DNA of 64,000 bases from assembly GCF_026240095.1 (NCBI RefSeq), contig NZ_JAPIVG010000001.1, positions 62,001 to 126,000 of the forward strand, read 5' to 3'. Each line of letters begins with the position of its first letter. The stretch's first letter is position 1. Position numbers and translations under genes: made by a program. Positions 18,714 through 28,048 of the stretch are shown here, one piece after another. Below the pieces are notes generated by a model that ran no database searches, had not been told where the DNA came from, and saw nothing but the letters and a program-made list of their open reading frames with translations. Source of the stretch: Pedobacter sandarakinus (GTDB lineage Bacteria > Bacteroidota > Bacteroidia > Sphingobacteriales > Sphingobacteriaceae).

Positions 18714-18841
18714 ACCATTACTGGCACATATTTATCAGCTTGTCAAACGGTATGGACTGGCAAAATCATACCCATCTCCCATCACATTAATTGCCTTTAT
18801 TGAAATTCTTGCATAAAAGAGGTTTAAAACTTACAGGAGTC

Positions 18842-18860
18842 ACTACATCAATACCTCTCA
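18842..18860. promoter_or_regulatory. Distal conserved block upstream of the second susC
   Basis: ACTACATCAATACCTCTCA differs by one base from 12920-12938 and lies at nearly the same distance (252 versus 249 bp) from the susC start codon. Confidence 0.55.
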
Positions 18861-18891
18861 CTAAGGTTTATAATACCCCACAAACGCCTTG

Positions 18892-18906
18892 GTGTACTTT
18901 ATACAC
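18892..18906. promoter_or_regulatory. Perfect inverted repeat GTGTA-N5-TACAC upstream of the second susC
   Basis: A perfect 5+5 bp inverted repeat starting 50 bp after the distal block, the same offset as the imperfect copy upstream of the first susC (12970-12984). It is a candidate binding site of the PUL regulator. Confidence 0.5.
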
Positions 18907-19003
18907 TTGAGACCTGGTAATTATTCAGTTACAATCGAAAATACTGCGATTTAAGGCCAAAAATGGAATTAGTCTACAGTGATGAGATACCACTCTATGA
19001 AGA

Positions 19004-19063
19004 TTGATGTAATAATGTAGAGGTAAATTCACTTGCACAAGAGGGAAATCTACCTCACATTTA
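19004..19063 (+). promoter_or_regulatory. Promoter of the second susC operon
   Basis: The same box as at 13080 (TGATGTAATAATGTAGAGG), starting 90 bp before the ATG. It is followed by TTGCACA at 19033-19039 and by CACATTTA at 19056-19063, 20 bp after the TTG. The alignment with the first susC promoter has no gaps from the box to the -7 region. Confidence 0.6.
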
Positions 19064-19093
19064 GCTTAACAATTAAACTAAATTTTAACAAGC

Positions 19094-22000
19094 ATGAAAA
19101 AAATCTTTACAAGAGTTTCTGTTCTGGCACTATTTTGTTTGCTCGCAATTAACGTAGCATTTGCGCAAAACATTACCATTAAAGGTAAAGTTACAGACGG
19201 TGGCGACAAGTCGACCGTTCCAAGTGTAAGTGTTACAGTGAAGGGCACACAAACAGGTGCGCAAACAGACGCAACTGGTGCATATAGCATTAATGCTCCA
19301 GCTAACGCAACATTAGTTTTTACATACATCGGATATGTAACACAAGAGGTATCGGTAAATAACCGTACCACAATTAATGTGGTATTACAATCATCCAGCC
19401 AGGAACTAGAACAGGTTGTTGTGGTAGGTTATGGTACACAAAGAAAGGTAGATGTTACGGGTTCTGTCGCTACCGTAAAGGGTGAGGATATTTCTAAACA
19501 GGCATCGGTTAATCCAATTAGTGCTTTGCAAGGCAAAGTTGCCGGAGTTAACATTACCAATAGTGGTTCGCCGGGCTCTTCTCCTCAAATTACTATCCGT
19601 GGTACAGGTACCATTTATGGGAATTTAGGAGTGCTTTACGTAGTAGATGGGGTATGGTTCGATGATGTAAGTTTCTTAAATCCGAGCGATATTGAGTCTT
19701 TAAGTATCCTCAAGGATGCATCCTCACAATCGATCTACGGTATCAGGGCGGCAAATGGTGTGGTTTTAATCACTACGAAAAAAGGAAAAACAGGCGACCC
19801 GGTAATTAGCTATAATGGTTCTGTTGGCTATAAGAAAGTTACCAATCAAATCGAAATGACCAATGCCACTGAATACGCAACAATCATCAACGAATTGATT
19901 AACTCGAATGATCCAACTGCAACGCCCTTATTCGCAAACCCAGCAAGCTTCGGTGAAGGAACCAACTGGTATAACCAAGGGTTCAGAAATGCGTTGCAAA
20001 CCAACCACCAGGTTTCGGTAAATGGCGGAACGGAAAAAACAACTTACAACTTTTCTTTGGGTTATACCAATGAAGAAGGTATCGTAAAAACACAAGATTT
20101 TGAGCGTTATACTGCAAAATTGTCTAACGACTTCCAGGTTTTGAAACCTTTGAAGATTGGTTATACGGTTTCAGGAACAGCTATCAATACCAACGACATT
20201 GATGGAGGTATTTTCCGTCAGCTTTACGCTGCAGGTCCGGTTGTGCCAGTTTATTATGCTGATGGTACCTATGGTGATGCGAATGATTTTGGTTTGGGAG
20301 GTGGAAACAACTTCAATCCGCAGGTTACTTTAGACTTCTTTAATCAAAAATCAAAAAATTATCGCCTCACCGGCAATGTATACGCAGAGTTAACATTTGC
20401 AAAACATTTCACTTTCAGAACAAGCGCAGGTGGCGAGTTTGCTCAAAATGAAGTTAGAGGATATGCTCCTGTTTATCAGGCTACTCAAGGCCAGCGAAAT
20501 ACGCAAAGTAAACTAGACGTTAGAAGGAATGAGAACAGAAATTGGATTGTCGAGAATACATTGACCTACAAAAATACATTCGGCGATCATAACCTAACCA
20601 TATTAGCAGGTACAACTGCGCAACGAAGGAAAAATTATTTTATCAACTCTTCGGCCTTTGATGTTCCTAATTCTAGTGATGGTGATTTATATCTTGCACT
20701 TGGAACTGCAGGCACACGTACGGTTGGCGATGGCGGTAGCTTAACTACATCTGCCTCTTACTTCGGTCGTGTAAATTATGCTTTCAAAGATCGTTATTTA
20801 TTAAATGCTACAATCCGTAGAGATGGTGCTTCACAATTCTTTAATGGAGGCGACTTATGGGGTAACTTTCCTGCAGTAGGTGCCGGCTGGGTAGTAACAA
20901 ACGAAGACTTCATGAAAGATCAAAAGGTTGTTAATTACTTAAAACTTAAAGGCTCCTGGGGTAAAGTAGGTAACGCTGGCGTTCCAGTTAACCCAACAAC
21001 ATTAACTATTGCACAAGGTGGCAATTTGGTCGCTTTTTTCAATGGCGTGGGCTACACTGGTGCAAGTGTTAACTCTATTGTACCTTCATTTCTAAACTGG
21101 GAACGTACGGTTGGTACCGATTTGGGTTTAGAAGCCAGATTCTTAGACAATCGTTTGAGCATTGAAACTGGTTTCTACAACAAAAAAACCCAGCAAGCAA
21201 TCTTTGATATCAATGTGCTAAGCTCGATTGGCACTGCATCAAGTAGACTAATTGGCAACCAGGCCGACTTCCAAAACCGTGGTTTTGAGTTTTTAGCAAC
21301 CTATGCTGATAAAACAAAAAGCGATTTTAGCTACTCGGTGAGTGCTAATGTTGGCATTAACAACAACAAAGTATTGTCCGTAATTACAGGTTTAAATCCT
21401 ATCTATGGTGGCGGCCAAGGTATTGCAAATGGTGCGTTGGCAACCAGAACAGTTCAGGGTGGCCCAATTGGCGCTTTCTTTGGCTACCAAGTAGCAGGTA
21501 TTTTCCAGAATGCAGCTGACATCGCATCTTCTGCTCAAAGTGCATCAGCGAAACCTGGAGATTTTAGATATGTGGACACAAATGGCGATGGTATAATCGA
21601 TGGAAAAGACCGTGTAGTTCTCGGAAATCCAAATCCTAAATACAGTTATGGCTTTAGCTCCACTTTCGGATATAAGAATTTCGATTTGACGTTTGATATT
21701 CAAGGGGTAGCCGATGTTGATGTATACAATGCAAATATTGCCTTCCGTTTTGGTAATGAGAATTTTAGCAAAGATTTCTACGATAATAGGTGGCGTGGCC
21801 AGGGAACTTCAACAACCTACCCTTCCGCAAATGTGGGCTCTACTACTAATGCAGCACCAAATTCATTTTATGTGGAAGATGGATCATATATCCGTCTTAG
21901 AAATATCCAGTTAGGTTATGCATTACCAGCGAGTTTGATGAGTAAAATTAGTATGAAGAGAGCGAGAGTATTTGTTGATGCGCAAAATGCGGTAAACTTA

Positions 22001-22129
22001 TTCGGATATAAAGGTTTCACTCCAGAAATTGGCTATGATTCAAACAGCGGCCCAACTTCAAGGGGTATTGATGCTAATGTTTATCCATTATCAGCAACTT
22101 ATAGATTAGGTCTTCAAGTCACTTTCTAA
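19094..22129 (+). CDS. SusC/RagA family TonB-linked outer-membrane receptor (pair 2)
   Basis: A 1011-residue receptor with the same order as pair 1: signal peptide (NVAFAQ), carboxypeptidase-regulatory-like domain, plug (VVVVGYGTQRKVDVTGS, then VDGVWFDDVSFLNPSDIESL) and a beta-barrel ending in LGLQVTF. The region up to about residue 115 is nearly the same as in the first SusC, while the barrel is clearly different. The two receptors therefore may take up different chain lengths or forms of the substrate. The SusD partner begins 13 bp downstream. It has its own promoter, which shares blocks with the first one. Confidence 0.96.
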   Translation: MKKIFTRVSVLALFCLLAINVAFAQNITIKGKVTDGGDKSTVPSVSVTVKGTQTGAQTDATGAYSINAPANATLVFTYIGYVTQEVSVNNRTTINVVLQSSSQELEQVVVVGYGTQRKVDVTGSVATVKGEDISKQASVNPISALQGKVAGVNITNSGSPGSSPQITIRGTGTIYGNLGVLYVVDGVWFDDVSFLNPSDIESLSILKDASSQSIYGIRAANGVVLITTKKGKTGDPVISYNGSVGYKKVTNQIEMTNATEYATIINELINSNDPTATPLFANPASFGEGTNWYNQGFRNALQTNHQVSVNGGTEKTTYNFSLGYTNEEGIVKTQDFERYTAKLSNDFQVLKPLKIGYTVSGTAINTNDIDGGIFRQLYAAGPVVPVYYADGTYGDANDFGLGGGNNFNPQVTLDFFNQKSKNYRLTGNVYAELTFAKHFTFRTSAGGEFAQNEVRGYAPVYQATQGQRNTQSKLDVRRNENRNWIVENTLTYKNTFGDHNLTILAGTTAQRRKNYFINSSAFDVPNSSDGDLYLALGTAGTRTVGDGGSLTTSASYFGRVNYAFKDRYLLNATIRRDGASQFFNGGDLWGNFPAVGAGWVVTNEDFMKDQKVVNYLKLKGSWGKVGNAGVPVNPTTLTIAQGGNLVAFFNGVGYTGASVNSIVPSFLNWERTVGTDLGLEARFLDNRLSIETGFYNKKTQQAIFDINVLSSIGTASSRLIGNQADFQNRGFEFLATYADKTKSDFSYSVSANVGINNNKVLSVITGLNPIYGGGQGIANGALATRTVQGGPIGAFFGYQVAGIFQNAADIASSAQSASAKPGDFRYVDTNGDGIIDGKDRVVLGNPNPKYSYGFSSTFGYKNFDLTFDIQGVADVDVYNANIAFRFGNENFSKDFYDNRWRGQGTSTTYPSANVGSTTNAAPNSFYVEDGSYIRLRNIQLGYALPASLMSKISMKRARVFVDAQNAVNLFGYKGFTPEIGYDSNSGPTSRGIDANVYPLSATYRLGLQVTF

Positions 22130-22142
22130 TATCAATTAAGAG

Positions 22143-23624
22143 ATGAAAAATTATAAAAATAATTATATTCAAAAAGCGAGTATAATCGCATTATGCGCAG
22201 CGGTTTTAACATTGCCTGCATGTAAAAAAGATTTTTTAAATGTAGATCCACAAGCTCAGCAACCGGCCATTACTTTTTGGAAAACGCAAGATGATGCGAC
22301 TAAGGCTGTGAGTGCCATCTATGGTAACTTAAGATCTTGGGAGAACACGGCTTTTCCGGCTTTGGCAATTGAAAGCATCCCTGGAGATGATGCTGAGAAA
22401 GGAAGCTCGGTTAATGATGCAAGTTTTCTTAACAACTTTGATAATTATTCAGCCTCATCTACAGAAGGCCAATTTCAAGGTTTTTGGACAGGGCAGTACC
22501 AAAATATCAATCTTTGCAATCAGGTGCTTGTTAATGTTCCGGCAATAAGCATGGATGCGAGTTTGAAAGCCCGTTATTTAGCCGAGGCTAAATTTGTACG
22601 TGCCTACTCGTATTTTAGATTGGTACGTGCGTTCGGCGATGTGCCATTGCGTTTAACCCTGCCTAAAGACGCTTCAGAATTTAACATTCCGCGTACACCG
22701 AAAGCCCAGGTATATGCAGCAATTGAAAAAGATTTGGATGATGCGGCAGCTGTTTTGCCACAAGTATACCCGGCAGCAGATAGAGGCCGTGTAACCAGAG
22801 GCGCTGCTTTAGCACTCCATGCAAAAGTTGCCATGTATTTAGGCAAATGGGATCAGGTGCTATCTTTAACCAATACGGTTATAGGTTTAGGATATGATTT
22901 ATTTCCAAACTATGAGCAAGGATTCCGCTTAAACAATGAAAATAATATTGAATCGATCTTCGAAATTCAGTGTGAGATTAATCAGAGCATTGCAGGATCA
23001 GCAACCTCACAGTATAGTCAGGTGCAAGGTGTGAGAGGAACGCCAGGGGGTTGGGGTTTTAATGTGCCAACGGCTACATTGGCTGCAGCTTACGAAAGCG
23101 GAGATACCAGACGAGATGCAACCATCATTTTCAGAGGTGAAACTACCCCACAAGGAGACCAAATTCCGGCGGTCGGTGATAATCCAATGTACAATCAAAA
23201 ACCTTATGTGCCATTCAGTTTAATTATTACTGGATTTAATGAAGGCGCTCAACAAAATGTTAGGGTTTTACGCTTCGCAGATGTATTGCTTATGAATGCT
23301 GAAGCAGCAAATGAGCAAGGCAACCCAACATTAGCTAAAACATCGTTAAATAAGGTTCGTGCTCGTGCACGTGGCGGCGTTGCTGGTGTATTGCCAGACG
23401 TAACAACAAATGATAAAGATGCCCTACGCCAGGCCATTTGGAAAGAAAGACAGGTTGAATTTGCAATGGAATCTGATCGTTATTTCGATGTAATTCGTCA
23501 AGGCCGTGCAGCTGCTGTTTTTGGTCCAAAAGGATGGAAAGCAGGTAAAAACGAAGTGTGGCCAATTCCTTCAACAGAGATCGATTTGAGTGCAGGTACA
23601 CTTACACAAAATCCAGGTTATTAA
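22143..23624 (+). CDS. SusD/RagB family glycan-binding lipoprotein (pair 2)
   Basis: A 493-residue lipoprotein (Cys27 in TLPACKKDF). It carries the SusD N-terminal region (QAQQPAITFWKTQDDATKAV, then LAEAKFVRAYSYFRLVRAFG) and the C-terminal family motif WKERQVEFAMESDRYFDVIRQG. It is translationally close to susC (13 bp). It shares only the general family pattern with the first SusD, in line with a distinct ligand-binding face. Confidence 0.96.
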   Translation: MKNYKNNYIQKASIIALCAAVLTLPACKKDFLNVDPQAQQPAITFWKTQDDATKAVSAIYGNLRSWENTAFPALAIESIPGDDAEKGSSVNDASFLNNFDNYSASSTEGQFQGFWTGQYQNINLCNQVLVNVPAISMDASLKARYLAEAKFVRAYSYFRLVRAFGDVPLRLTLPKDASEFNIPRTPKAQVYAAIEKDLDDAAAVLPQVYPAADRGRVTRGAALALHAKVAMYLGKWDQVLSLTNTVIGLGYDLFPNYEQGFRLNNENNIESIFEIQCEINQSIAGSATSQYSQVQGVRGTPGGWGFNVPTATLAAAYESGDTRRDATIIFRGETTPQGDQIPAVGDNPMYNQKPYVPFSLIITGFNEGAQQNVRVLRFADVLLMNAEAANEQGNPTLAKTSLNKVRARARGGVAGVLPDVTTNDKDALRQAIWKERQVEFAMESDRYFDVIRQGRAAAVFGPKGWKAGKNEVWPIPSTEIDLSAGTLTQNPGY

Positions 23625-23644
23625 CGGTTAAATCTGAACAAGAA

Positions 23645-24472
23645 ATGAAAACAAGAAATTTTTTATTAATGGCAGCTGTAACCTTGGGGTTATCATCTTG
23701 CCAAAAGGATTTTGATCCTGCTACATATGCTCCGGCACTTAATATTGGTGGCTACACCAGCGCAAAACAGGTTGCTCCAAGCAGCTTAGTAGCATACTGG
23801 GCTTTCGATGGGAGTTTGATCGATAGTGTATCAAGCACCGCAGGGGTTAATACCGGAACTTCATTCGCTACAGGTATTAAAGGCCAGGGTTTACAAGGGG
23901 CTTTAAATGGTTACGTTGTTTCCAATACACCAGCTGCTGTCCAAAATTTAAAAAGCTTTACCCTTACCATGTGGGAAAAAATGCCACTCAATGATAAAGG
24001 TATCGTGGGATTAGTTGATGTATCGAATGCCTCAGACTTTTGGGGCAACCTAACAATTTTCTTTGAAAATGGTGGAGATGCATCGACTGGAAAATTAGTT
24101 GCACGAACCTACAATGGAGTAGTGAACAACGGTGGTGATAATTTTGTAAAGATGACGAGTCCTCGGGATAAATGGAATCATATTGGCTTTTCATATGACG
24201 CTACGACATCGAAATACAAAGTTTATGTAAATGGCAGCAAAGTGGGTGAAAAAGTAGTTGCAAACCTGGGCAACTTAACATTTCAAAATGCAACTAAAAT
24301 GGTTTTTGGAACCGTTCACTTTCAAACAATACCTAGTCTAACAACTTCAACTGGCAAACAGGACTGGGCAAGCTATTTAGTTGGTCAATTAGACGAAGTT
24401 AGAATTTACAATAAAGCTTTAAGTGATACAGAAATTGGGTCACTACAAAAGCTAGAAGGAAGAGGTAAATAA
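23645..24472 (+). CDS. LamG-like jellyroll lipoprotein (second triplet)
   Basis: A 275-residue lipoprotein. The ATG at 23645 gives the signal peptide MKTRNFLLMAAVTLGLSSC (Cys19); the frame is open further upstream into susD, but that is not a plausible start. The LamG jellyroll runs from LVAYWAFDGSLIDS to the closing GQLDEVRIYNKALSDTEI. It occupies the same place after susD as the LamG gene of the first triplet, so the two operons look like duplicates in gene order. A role in holding the polysaccharide at the cell surface is inferred. Confidence 0.85.
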   Translation: MKTRNFLLMAAVTLGLSSCQKDFDPATYAPALNIGGYTSAKQVAPSSLVAYWAFDGSLIDSVSSTAGVNTGTSFATGIKGQGLQGALNGYVVSNTPAAVQNLKSFTLTMWEKMPLNDKGIVGLVDVSNASDFWGNLTIFFENGGDASTGKLVARTYNGVVNNGGDNFVKMTSPRDKWNHIGFSYDATTSKYKVYVNGSKVGEKVVANLGNLTFQNATKMVFGTVHFQTIPSLTTSTGKQDWASYLVGQLDEVRIYNKALSDTEIGSLQKLEGRGK

Positions 24473-24494
24473 ACCCTTCACTTATAGTCAAATA

Positions 24495-24522
24495 AAAAGG
24501 GCTGCCAGGTGGTGGCCCTTTT
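24495..24522 (+). terminator. Hairpin between the second susCD triplet and the GH144 genes
   Basis: AAAAGGGC (24495-24502) pairs with GCCCTTTT (24515-24522), with further CC/GG pairing inside. It ends 14 bp before the next ATG. With T residues on its 3' side it can act as a partial terminator, which would set lower expression for the enzyme genes than for susCD. Confidence 0.6.
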
Positions 24523-24535
24523 AAAACCTACCAAA

Positions 24536-26203
24536 ATGAAAAAAATCCCCTTTTACATCCTCTTGCTTTGCGTCCTCTTTTTTGCTTGCAAAAAAGGCAC
24601 TTCAACCGATCCCGTCATTGATCCGGTTTCTCCTCCTTCAACTTATGCTTTTTCAGATCTTAAAGTAAATGGCACTTATAGCGGATTTACCTACTACGGT
24701 TTAAATAATTCGCCAGTCGTCAAAATAACTTTTTCGGCTCCCATAAACCTGTCTTCTGTAACAGGAAACATTACGCTTACCGATGTGGCGGGAAGTACTG
24801 CAGCATTCACCTCAACGCTTGAAAATAATGATAATACGGTTGTGATCACGCCAAGCGGCTTACAACCAATTACTAAATATATTTTATCCGTAAATACAGG
24901 CTTATTATCCAAAACCGGAAATAAGTTACAAACTAATATTGCTGTAAACTTAATTACTGCAGTAGATGATAGCGACAAATTCGCCCGCATTACTGACGAT
25001 GAACTCTTAACCCTAGTTCAGAAACAAACTTTTAAATACTTCTGGGATTTTGGTCACCCAACCAGTGGATTGGCCCGCGAGAGAAACTCCTCAGGAAATA
25101 CCGTCACTTCCGGTGGTTCCGGTTTCGGTATTATGGCACTGGTTACGGGTATCAGTCGCAATTTTATAAGCAGGGCTGATGGATTAGCCAGAATGCAGAA
25201 AATCGTATCCTTTCTCAAAACTGCTGAGAGGTTTCATGGCGCTTACCCACATTGGTTGGATGGAAATACAGGAAAGGTAATTCCCTTTAGCACTAAAGAT
25301 AATGGTGGTGATTTGGTAGAGACATCTTACTTAATGGCAGGGTTAATTACCGCAAGACAATATTTTAATGCAACAGATGCTGCAGAGACGGCGTTAAGAA
25401 ACGATATCAATGCCATTTATAATGGCGTAGAATGGAGCTGGTATCGTAAAGATAATAGCAATACCCTATATTGGCATTGGAGCCCAAATTATAACTGGGA
25501 CATGAATTTACCAATAAAAGGATGGAATGAGTGTCTGATAACTTACATCATGGCCGCAGCCTCTCCTACTTTTGCTATTCCGAAATCTGTTTACGACACT
25601 GGCTGGGCACAGAGTGGAGCCATGAAGAATGGCAATACCTACTATGGTATTCAGTTGCCATTGGGAACCTCCAATGGAGGGCCATTGTTTTTTGCACACT
25701 ATTCTTTTATGGGCATTAATCCAACTGGCCTAACAGATGCCTATGCTAATTATGAAACTCAAACCAAGGCGCATACTTTAATTAATTACAATTATTGTAA
25801 AGCAAACCCCCTGCAAAATTATGGTTACAGCGAAAACTGCTGGGGCTTAACGGCTAGCGATATCCAAAATGGATATACTGCCAGCTCGCCAAATAATGAT
25901 GTTGGGGTAATTGCACCAACAGCGGCTTTGTCATCTATGCCCTACACACCTACAGAATCTATGCAGGCCTTAAGGTATTTTTACTATAAGCTTGGTAATA
26001 AAACTTGGGGAGAATATGGCTTTTATGATGCATTCTCATTGAAAGATCAGTGGTTTGCATCCTCAACCCTGGCAATTGATCAAGGTCCAATCATTGTAAT
26101 GATAGAGAACCACCGCACAAAACTAATCTGGAACTTACTTATGGGTGCCCCTGAAATCAAATCAGGGATGAAAACCCTTGGTTTCAGCAGTCCTAATTTA
26201 TAA
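24536..26203 (+). CDS. GH144-type glycoside hydrolase lipoprotein with N-terminal Ig-like domain
   Basis: A 555-residue lipoprotein (Cys18 in LLCVLFFACKKG). Residues of about 35-150 look like a bacterial Ig-like sandwich (VVKITFSAPINLSS, then TKYILSVNTGLLSKTG). The rest is the glycoamylase (PF10091) domain that defines GH144, with TFKYFWDFGHPTSGLARER, GGSGFGIMALVTGI, RFHGAYPHWLDG and DNGGDLVETSYLMAG. Characterized GH144 enzymes are endo-beta-1,2-glucanases, and older annotations call this glucoamylase. I use ATG 24536, since the upstream GTG would add a non-signal stretch. The likely place of action is the cell surface or periplasm. A paralogue follows 6 bp downstream. Confidence 0.88.
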   Translation: MKKIPFYILLLCVLFFACKKGTSTDPVIDPVSPPSTYAFSDLKVNGTYSGFTYYGLNNSPVVKITFSAPINLSSVTGNITLTDVAGSTAAFTSTLENNDNTVVITPSGLQPITKYILSVNTGLLSKTGNKLQTNIAVNLITAVDDSDKFARITDDELLTLVQKQTFKYFWDFGHPTSGLARERNSSGNTVTSGGSGFGIMALVTGISRNFISRADGLARMQKIVSFLKTAERFHGAYPHWLDGNTGKVIPFSTKDNGGDLVETSYLMAGLITARQYFNATDAAETALRNDINAIYNGVEWSWYRKDNSNTLYWHWSPNYNWDMNLPIKGWNECLITYIMAAASPTFAIPKSVYDTGWAQSGAMKNGNTYYGIQLPLGTSNGGPLFFAHYSFMGINPTGLTDAYANYETQTKAHTLINYNYCKANPLQNYGYSENCWGLTASDIQNGYTASSPNNDVGVIAPTAALSSMPYTPTESMQALRYFYYKLGNKTWGEYGFYDAFSLKDQWFASSTLAIDQGPIIVMIENHRTKLIWNLLMGAPEIKSGMKTLGFSSPNL

Positions 26204-26209
26204 CGATAA

Positions 26210-27583
26210 ATGATGAAAAATAATTTCCGAAACCTGTTATTTCTTTCTTTAATTGCCATTGCTAGTACTTCTTGCGCACAAAAACCTTATGAAAGCTATC
26301 GGCCAGATCTTACTATAAAAAAGAATCTAAGCGACGAACAGCTGCTTGATTTGGTACAAAAACAAACATTCCAATATTTCTGGGATGGTGCAGAGCCTGT
26401 TTCCGGTGCTGGGAGAGAGCGTTATCACGTTGATGGCATGTACCCACAAAACGATAAAAATACGGTTGCAACTGGCGCTACAGGTTTTGGGCTCATGGCC
26501 ATTTTAAGTGGAATAGATAGAGGCTATGTAAGCAAAAAAGAGGGTTTAGACAGGTTGAACCAAATCATGGATTTCCTGGCTAAGGCAGATCGCTTCCATG
26601 GCGCCTGGTCGCATTGGATTGATGGTGAAACAGGTAAGGTTAAGCCCTTCGGTAAAAAAGATAATGGTGGCGATTTGGTAGAAACCTCGTTTGTTGCTCA
26701 AGGGTTAATTTGTATCAATGCCTATTACAAAAATGGAAATGCGGCAGAACAGGCGCTGGCAAAAAAAGCAGACGACCTTTGGAAAGGTATCGATTTCAAC
26801 TGGTACCGCAATGGCGGGCAGGATGTACTCTACTGGCACTGGTCGCCAGAATACCAGTGGCAAATGAATTTTCCAGTTAAGGGGTATAACGAATGTTTAA
26901 TCATGTATGTACTTGCGGCTTCCTCTCCTACCCACACCGTTCCAGCAACGGTGTACCACAAAGGATGGGCTCGTGATGGTGCAATTCGAAAAGAGTTTAC
27001 CTTTTACAACCATAAATTCACCTTAGATTATCAAGGGCAGAAAAATAGCGTTGGTCCTTTGTTCTGGGCACATTACTCGTACCTTGGCCTTAATCCGAAA
27101 GGACTAAAAGATCAATATGCAGATTATTGGGAAAACAATGTAAACCATACTTTAGCCATTCACGATTACTGTGTTGCTAACCCCAAAAAATTTAAAGGCT
27201 ATGCAGAAAACAGCTGGGGCCTAACAGCAAGCTATTCTGTTAAAGGTTATGCTGCACACAATCCGCAAGAAGATTTTGGCGTTATTTCTCCAACAGCAGC
27301 AATCTCTTCGATTCCTTATACACCAAAAGAATCAATGAGAGTCATCCGTCATTTGTACGAAGATCTGGGTGACCGCGTTTGGGGTAAATATGGTTTTTAC
27401 GATGCCTTTTCCGAAACGGATAACTGGTATCCAAAAAGATACTTGGGTATAGATCAAGGTCCGATGGCGGTGATGATAGAGAATCATAGATCCGGTTTAT
27501 TGTGGAAATTATTTATGAGCAATACAGATGTAAAAAATGGTTTAAAAAAATTAGGCTTCGAAAGCCCAGAGATAAAAAAATGA
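26210..27583 (+). CDS. GH144-type glycoside hydrolase lipoprotein (second copy)
   Basis: A 457-residue lipoprotein (Cys22 in ASTSCAQKP) with the GH144/PF10091 catalytic domain but no Ig-like domain. Shared motifs include TFQYFWDGAEPVSGAGRER, GATGFGLMAILSGIDRG, FHGAWSHWIDGETGK, DNGGDLVETSF and WHWSPEYQWQMNFP. It begins 6 bp after the first copy and is surely in the same operon. The two copies probably divide work, for example surface endo-cleavage versus periplasmic trimming, but this is inference. Family membership is firm; substrate (beta-1,2-glucan) rests on what is known of GH144. Confidence 0.88.
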   Translation: MMKNNFRNLLFLSLIAIASTSCAQKPYESYRPDLTIKKNLSDEQLLDLVQKQTFQYFWDGAEPVSGAGRERYHVDGMYPQNDKNTVATGATGFGLMAILSGIDRGYVSKKEGLDRLNQIMDFLAKADRFHGAWSHWIDGETGKVKPFGKKDNGGDLVETSFVAQGLICINAYYKNGNAAEQALAKKADDLWKGIDFNWYRNGGQDVLYWHWSPEYQWQMNFPVKGYNECLIMYVLAASSPTHTVPATVYHKGWARDGAIRKEFTFYNHKFTLDYQGQKNSVGPLFWAHYSYLGLNPKGLKDQYADYWENNVNHTLAIHDYCVANPKKFKGYAENSWGLTASYSVKGYAAHNPQEDFGVISPTAAISSIPYTPKESMRVIRHLYEDLGDRVWGKYGFYDAFSETDNWYPKRYLGIDQGPMAVMIENHRSGLLWKLFMSNTDVKNGLKKLGFESPEIKK

Positions 27584-27596
27584 GCATATAATTTTA

Positions 27597-27983
27597 GCCA
27601 CAGATTGAAACATTAAATTAAATTACGAATCCAATTGGCTTTAACGACGGGTGAAATTTACAATCAGGATGAATATCCTCTTCAAGATGAAACCTCTGAA
27701 CTTATTGGAATTGCAATGGAGATTCACAGAATATTAGGCAAAGGACTATTTAAAATTGTATGTAAAGACGCCATTAAATATGAATTGATTGAAAGGAATA
27801 TTCTTGATAAATGAGAAATGGAATGTGCAGTAGTATATAAGGATGTGATTTTACCGCGTAAATTTTATCTTGATTTTATGGCTTATGATCAACTTATTGT
27901 AGAGATAAAATCAAGGAATGGTATCATTAAAGCATATTGTACACAATTGGTTTGATAGAAATTTAAATCCGTTAGTCTGTGGC
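27597..27983. mobile_element. Small decayed element with terminal inverted repeats carrying a GxxExxY relic
   Basis: GCCACAGA at 27597-27604 and TCTGTGGC at 27976-27983 are perfect inverted 8-mers. Further matches lie just inside (ATTnAAA on both sides). They bracket the 387-bp insert between two PUL genes. This fills the otherwise gene-less interval 27584-28048. GxxExxY genes in other genomes are often flanked by such CACAGAT-like repeats, as I recall it. No target duplication is evident, and no transposase is present, so movement would need help in trans. Confidence 0.5.
27617..27955 (+). pseudogene. GxxExxY family protein, degraded
   Basis: In one frame the sequence reads DETSELIGIAMEIHRILGKG, then VCKDAIKYELIERNILDK, a TGA stop at 27812-27814, then the in-frame continuation VVYKDVILPRKFYLDFMAYD and LIVEIKSRNGI, ending at a TGA at 27953-27955. 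This follows the GxxExxY family (PF13366) in order: IGxAxEVHxxLGxGLLE, then YEL, then LDFxV and IVEIKS. The typical E-S-x-Y of the name motif is changed (FKIVCKD), no ATG is seen at the expected start, and the C-terminal part is lost. The gene is therefore a relic. Its function in living copies is unknown. Confidence 0.75.
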
Positions 27984-28048
27984 AAAAGCATAAATAAAAT
28001 TTTTAACAATTATAATTCAAGTTCTTATCGGCAAAAGAAACGAACACA

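Noticed and set aside
23558..23644. Longer N-terminus for the second LamG protein inside the susD end
   Set aside because: The lipoprotein signal begins at ATG 23645; the upstream residues are non-signal-like and overlap susD coding sequence.
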